Assembly: GCA_026874595.1 (NCBI GenBank)
Contig: CM049317.1
Span: forward strand, 49,066,401 to 49,130,400
Source: Sipunculus nudus
Taxonomy: Eukaryota > Annelida > Sipuncula > Golfingiida > Sipunculidae
Length of the DNA: 64,000 nucleotides
Direction: 5' to 3'
Shown: positions 59,740-64,000 of the stretch, piece after piece
How positions within the stretch are numbered: position 1 is the stretch's first letter
How the letters are laid out: every line of letters starts with the position of its first letter
Notes under the pieces: generated by a model
Told to the model about the DNA's origin: nothing
The model's database searches: none
Seen by the model: only the letters and a program-made list of their open reading frames with translations
Made by a program: the position numbers and the translations under genes

Positions 59740-60960
59740 ATTTGAAGTTTGCCTCTGTCGCAAAGTTGCGAGGTGCCCCTCAACTTTCCCAGCAGTCTCG
59801 CAAATTGTCAGCAACTCTTGCAAACTCCCAGCAATCAATCAGGTAACCAGCAATTTTGAATCCTAATACGCAAATTGCTAGCAATTTAGCAACTTTGGAA
59901 GCAACTTTGCCATTCGGCAGGGAAGACCTCCCGTCTCTCATACACGCAATTTGCTGGCAATTTTTCAACTTTGAAGATCTCATAATTCTTCGTTAGAGGG
60001 AGCCCCAGTCGAAGTTCTCATAATCCTCCCGATAGAGGGAGTCCCTTGCGACAGTGAAATGAAGTTCCCCGGCCCGTCTAGCGATTCCGCAATTTGCTGG
60101 CAATTTTTGAGTGATTTTATTCATCCGCTAGAGGGAGCTTAGGCTGCAAACAAATGAAACCCCCCTCTAACAATTCCGCAATTGCCGCCAATTTAGCAAC
60201 TTTGTAGTTCTCTCAATTCTCCGATAGAGTGAGCCCCGGCGTCATACACTGAGAGACCCCTCATGTAGCAATTCCGCAAATTGCCAGCAATTTAGCAAAT
60301 TTGAAGTTCTTTTAATCATCCGATAGGGGGAGCCCCAGCCCAGATCGGAATGGAGGGCCCCCATCAAGCAATTCCGCAAATTGCCGGCAATTTATCAACT
60401 TTGTAGTTCCATGATTCCCCCGCTAGAGTGAGCCCCCCCCCCCCCCCGCGGTCATACACGTAGGGGCCTTCCTCTTGCAATTCCGCAAATTGCCGTCAAT
60501 TTAGCAACTTTGTATTTCTCTGAATCCTCCGATAGGGGGAGCCCCCTTCGGTCATACACTGAGGGGCTCTCATCCAGCAATTCCGTAAATTGCTGGCAAT
60601 TTAGCAACTTTGTAGTTCCCTGAATGCTCCGGCAGGGTGAGCCCCGACGGCCTATACACTGAGGGGCTCCCATCCAGCAATTCCGCAAATTGCCGGCAAT
60701 TTAGCAACTTTGTAGTTCCCTGAATGCTCCGGTAGAGTGAGCCCCCCGCCAGTCAAACACAGAGGGGTCCAAATCAAGCAATTCCGCAAATGGCCGGCAA
60801 TTTAGCAACTTTGTAGTTCCCTGATCCCTCCGCTAGAGTTAGCCCCCCCCCCCCCCCGGTCATACACATAAGGGCCTTCCCCTTGCAATTGCGCAAATTG
60901 CCGGCAATTTACCAACTTTGTAGTTCTCTGAATCCTCCGACAGGGGAAGCCCAGAGGAGA
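59740..60960. repeat. tandem satellite, about 100-bp units
   Basis: Roughly ten units share 'gcaattccgcaaattgccgg', 'caatttagcaactttgtagtt', 'ctccgatagagtgagcccc' and 'catacactgaggggc'. Well-preserved starts lie at 60270, 60379, 60478, 60577, 60678, 60779 and 60884, 99-109 bp apart. Each carries the 16-bp palindrome AAATTGCCGGCAATTT or a variant. Units before 60090 are shorter and scrambled. Minus-strand ORFs inside come from the repeat. Confidence 0.9.
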
Positions 60961-62225
60961 TTACTCTAAAGGAGTCCCAGGCAACAATGGAACCTTCTTG
61001 TGCTCAATATCGTCCTGTGATCAGTCTAGGCCCGTGCTCAGTATATAGTCCCCCTGCTCTCCCCAAACACAAACACGATCATTCAAATATTGATATGTGC
61101 CAAGTTAGGAACATACATGCGCAGTTCCACCATCCCATTATCAACATGGTACATACAATTTAATTTATAGGCAGTACAGTTTTCTTTTCTTATGGAACTA
61201 TAAATAATATAGCCCCATACACGGGTACCCCAACCCATTCATCTTTCACTTCGTTATACAAAGACATCTAGGAGAACAGCTAGTAGTCTATTTTGTGAAA
61301 GGTGCCTCCGAAATGTCCTCTTTACACTGCATATTGAAAACTTTTTATAATACGGGAGAGAAACTTTACCGTGTACCTCTCATTAACTGTCCAAAACGAA
61401 CATGGCTTTACATTTTATACATATAGGTAATATAAAACAAACAATATTTCTTATTTTTATAGGCTGCAAGTAGATTACATCTATACTGATCTAATAATAT
61501 ATTGCGCGCACACACACGAATAAACATACACACATGTACATAAACACCCACCGTAATACCTGTCAAATTGTGAAATATTATTACATTAATCATTCATTTC
61601 CTTTATATTATTTTAATACATTTTCAGATTATACTGTTGGTATTTTTCATTATATTATATTTTGCCCTATTATTGCAAGTAATTTTTAATAAATATTTAA
61701 CCCCCTTTTAATTGGTGGTAGGGCTGCTCTTGGGTAATGGTGACCTGCAATTGTTGAATCACAGTTTACACGTCTGGAAAAAACAACATGACAATAAACA
61801 TGACTTATAGTGGATATTTCTCTTGCTAGAACTTCTCCTACAATGTCAATAAAGTTATAAGGCCAAGTCAAGACCTGTGTCACAATAGCATTCCTAGTGT
61901 CCTAATGTAAATAATATAAATGAAATAAATATTTACGTTTACATGCTGTAAAAATCTAATCAATAGTACTCACAGGAAAATAACGTAACATAGTCAAAGT
62001 AGGGCAAAATTTAAGGTACTGATTTTATTTTTAGGCTAATAACTTAAACCATTTACAAAATTCAGATCTAATTCTTGGGTATAAGAGTGATTCTTAATAA
62101 AACAAAGTTATATACTTGGGGGAAAAAAGTGTCTAGTTTCAAAATTTTACATTCTAAGTGAGTAAATATTTCTCCTGATTCCTAACAGGGTCTATTATGT
62201 TCGGGCCCATAACTTTTTGAAATAA
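60961..62225. other. intergenic, nothing supported
   Basis: AT-rich with a short (CA)n stretch near 61507. No exon-like ORF or RNA gene was seen. Confidence 0.5.
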
Positions 62226-62596
62226 CACTTAACTGACTATATTTCTGGCAAGTATATAACAAATATGTATAACATTACTTCTGGTAAATATTAAAAAAAC
62301 AGATCAGTGATTTTGATATTAGGCAGCGCTGAATTTTGATAATAGCTTTTTAATGGAAAATTGAGTTTTTTTCCATAATATCTCGAAGGAACTGACCGAA
62401 ATTTTCGGTACACTTAACTGACTTTTTTTCTGGCAAGTATATAACAAATATGTATAACATTACTTCTGGTAAATATTAAGAAAAACAGATCAGTGTTTTT
62501 TATATTAGGCAGCGCTGAATTTTGATAATATATTAGCTTTTTAATGGAAGATTGAGTTTTTTTCCCTAATATCTCGAGGAAAAAGACCGAAATTTT
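62226..62596. repeat. tandem duplication, two 185-bp units
   Basis: Two nearly identical units start cacttaactgact at 62226 and 62411 and share 'ggcaagtatataacaaatat' and 'aggcagcgctgaattttgat'. The high identity points to a recent event. Confidence 0.9.
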
Positions 62597-62679
62597 CTGT
62601 ATGGTAAGAGATTTTGGCGACATCCAACAGTTTGCGAATATTTGTTTTCTTTGGTCTAACGGTTTCAAAACGTGCCAGT

Positions 62680-62795
62680 CGCACGGACAGACAGCTACAC
62701 AGACGAACGAACAGACGGGACGACGGACGGACAGAGGACGGACAATGGACCACCACTATCGCTCAGATGACTTATAGTTAGCTGAGTTAAAAATG
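62680..62795. repeat. interspersed repeat piece related to 55437-55620
   Basis: A 'cggacggacagaggacggac' stretch is followed by 'cgctcagatgacttatagtt' and 'agctgagttaaa', as at 55560-55610. Confidence 0.5.
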
Positions 62796-63329
62796 CATGA
62801 TCCGCGTTTAGAGTTTCTTGGCATATAAATACAGGGTACAGAATTAAATTTAATGCTGCTTACAGACACTGGTTGGAGTAACAACACCTCTGCATATACG
62901 TAAAGAATACAATTTAATTTTAATTTAATAATTATTTTGAAATATTTAAAAACTGGCAGAGACGTGGAAAACAAAACAAATAATTTTAATATCCAGTCTA
63001 CTGAGACAGCAAAATCATGAACAAATATTTGCATTATATCCTATTTTTTTCTTTTCTTCATATTTTTTTTTAAACATAAATTTTACTATATATTTACAGT
63101 ATATCATATATATCTGAAGATTTAAACTGAATCACAAATCTAAATTGCATTAGCATTTTTACTAAATCTAGTCAGGTAACGTCACATTGTGCACACAGAT
63201 ATATTTCTTTTTCTAACAAATTTAATTTTTAAATTTGCAAAAAAATAAATAAATGTCATAACACTCCAGAATTCAAAATTTTCAATTGCACCGTTATTCA
63301 ATGAATTGTTTCATCCAGGGTTGGGTTTT

Positions 63330-63440
63330 AGGCTGCCTAAAACCTGTTTTCGGCAGGGCAGAGCCTAAAACCTGCCTTTAACTGCCTGAAATAGGTTATA
63401 ACCTGCCTAAAACTGCCTATAACTGCCTCAAACCTTTCAT
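63330..63440. repeat. short tandem repeat of 'ctgcctaaaac'
   Basis: At least eight variants of cctgcctaaaact or cctataactgc occur within about 100 bp, some inverted (ggcagg). The rest of the sequence to 64000 shows nothing. Confidence 0.75.
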
Positions 63441-64000
63441 ACCCTCACCTGTCACTTGCAGTTTAACTAGGTTTCATTGTTAAACAGGTATATGCATTAA
63501 AGAAATAAGCTCAACAAATTAAAAGTGAGGAACACTTTGTTCAAACTAAATAAATTAAATCATGATAAAAAATACAACAAAAAATGAATTCATCACTATT
63601 TCAGGTATTCCATATGAACACATTTCTCTGACAGATTAATCTTGTATCCCTAAATCATGTTCTGAAGTCTCCCACCATTATTACTGCCATTACAGCCAAA
63701 TTATAAGAATGCTCATACGGTTAATCTTATAACCAGATACTTTGATTGGCATTTAGATAAATCACAAGGGATTAAATTTTGTTTTATATGCAAAAGAAGT
63801 TTTCAAGAATTTAAAAAGTTGTTCCATTTACACTGATGAATACTTTATACTGTAATCTCACTTACATATCATGTGTGTCTTGTATGCCTGTAGCTTCAAA
63901 GGGCAAAAAGCAAAAGATTGATTTTTTAGATTATAACAGATCTTTTATGCTAGCCACAAACTAAAAATATGATATCTTTTACATTATCTGTTAATGAACA

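Noticed and set aside
1-64000. CRISPR array, bacterial operon, rRNA or prophage
   Set aside because: No regularly spaced identical short repeats with unique spacers, no ribosomal RNA and no bacterial-type genes were seen. Tandem repeats here are satellites or minisatellites.

Overview
The window looks like nuclear DNA of an invertebrate animal, most likely a lophotrochozoan and probably a mollusc. It is AT-rich and dense in (AT)n, (GA)n and (GATA)n microsatellites. Genes are split into short exons with GT-AG borders, and no bacterial-style operons or long ORFs occur. The species cannot be read from the sequence. No RNA gene other than a tRNA-like SINE head was seen.

The best gene is a plus-strand C-type-lectin-like receptor assembled from eight exons between 32203 and 41393 (453 codons plus stop). 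It encodes a signal peptide, two C-type-lectin-like domains (CTLDs), a stalk, one membrane segment and a tyrosine-containing cytoplasmic tail. Introns 1-6 are all phase 1 and the last is phase 2, and every junction keeps the frame. A second, phase-compatible membrane exon lies 71 bp upstream of the first. It makes mutually exclusive membrane segments possible.

Upstream, roughly 15000-33700 is a decayed tandem amplification of the 5' end of this gene. Its signal-peptide exon occurs three times (20070, 23955, 32203), each within the same flanking sequence. A fourth, incomplete unit carries a SINE head and a broken Gypsy-type gag remnant with an LTR-like region.

Other receptor-like fragments surround this gene. 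On the left are two last exons of a gene that begins outside the window (417-583, 1551-1892), a signal-peptide-like exon (3055) and two tail-like terminal exons (4166 and 13563). On the minus strand are two broken CTLD copies (43421-44107 and 57901-58625). The whole therefore reads as a receptor gene cluster with high turnover.

The remainder is repeat-rich. It includes a five-copy ~330-bp satellite whose core resembles the CTCF binding consensus (4885-6420), and a 55-bp minisatellite in intron 6. A degraded envelope-like retroelement remnant with a downstream LTR-like segment lies at 50847-54702. There are two copies of a small DNA transposon with hAT-like ends, and a ~100-bp satellite with a 16-bp palindrome (59740-60960). 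All functional statements rest on motif reading by eye; no searches were run.
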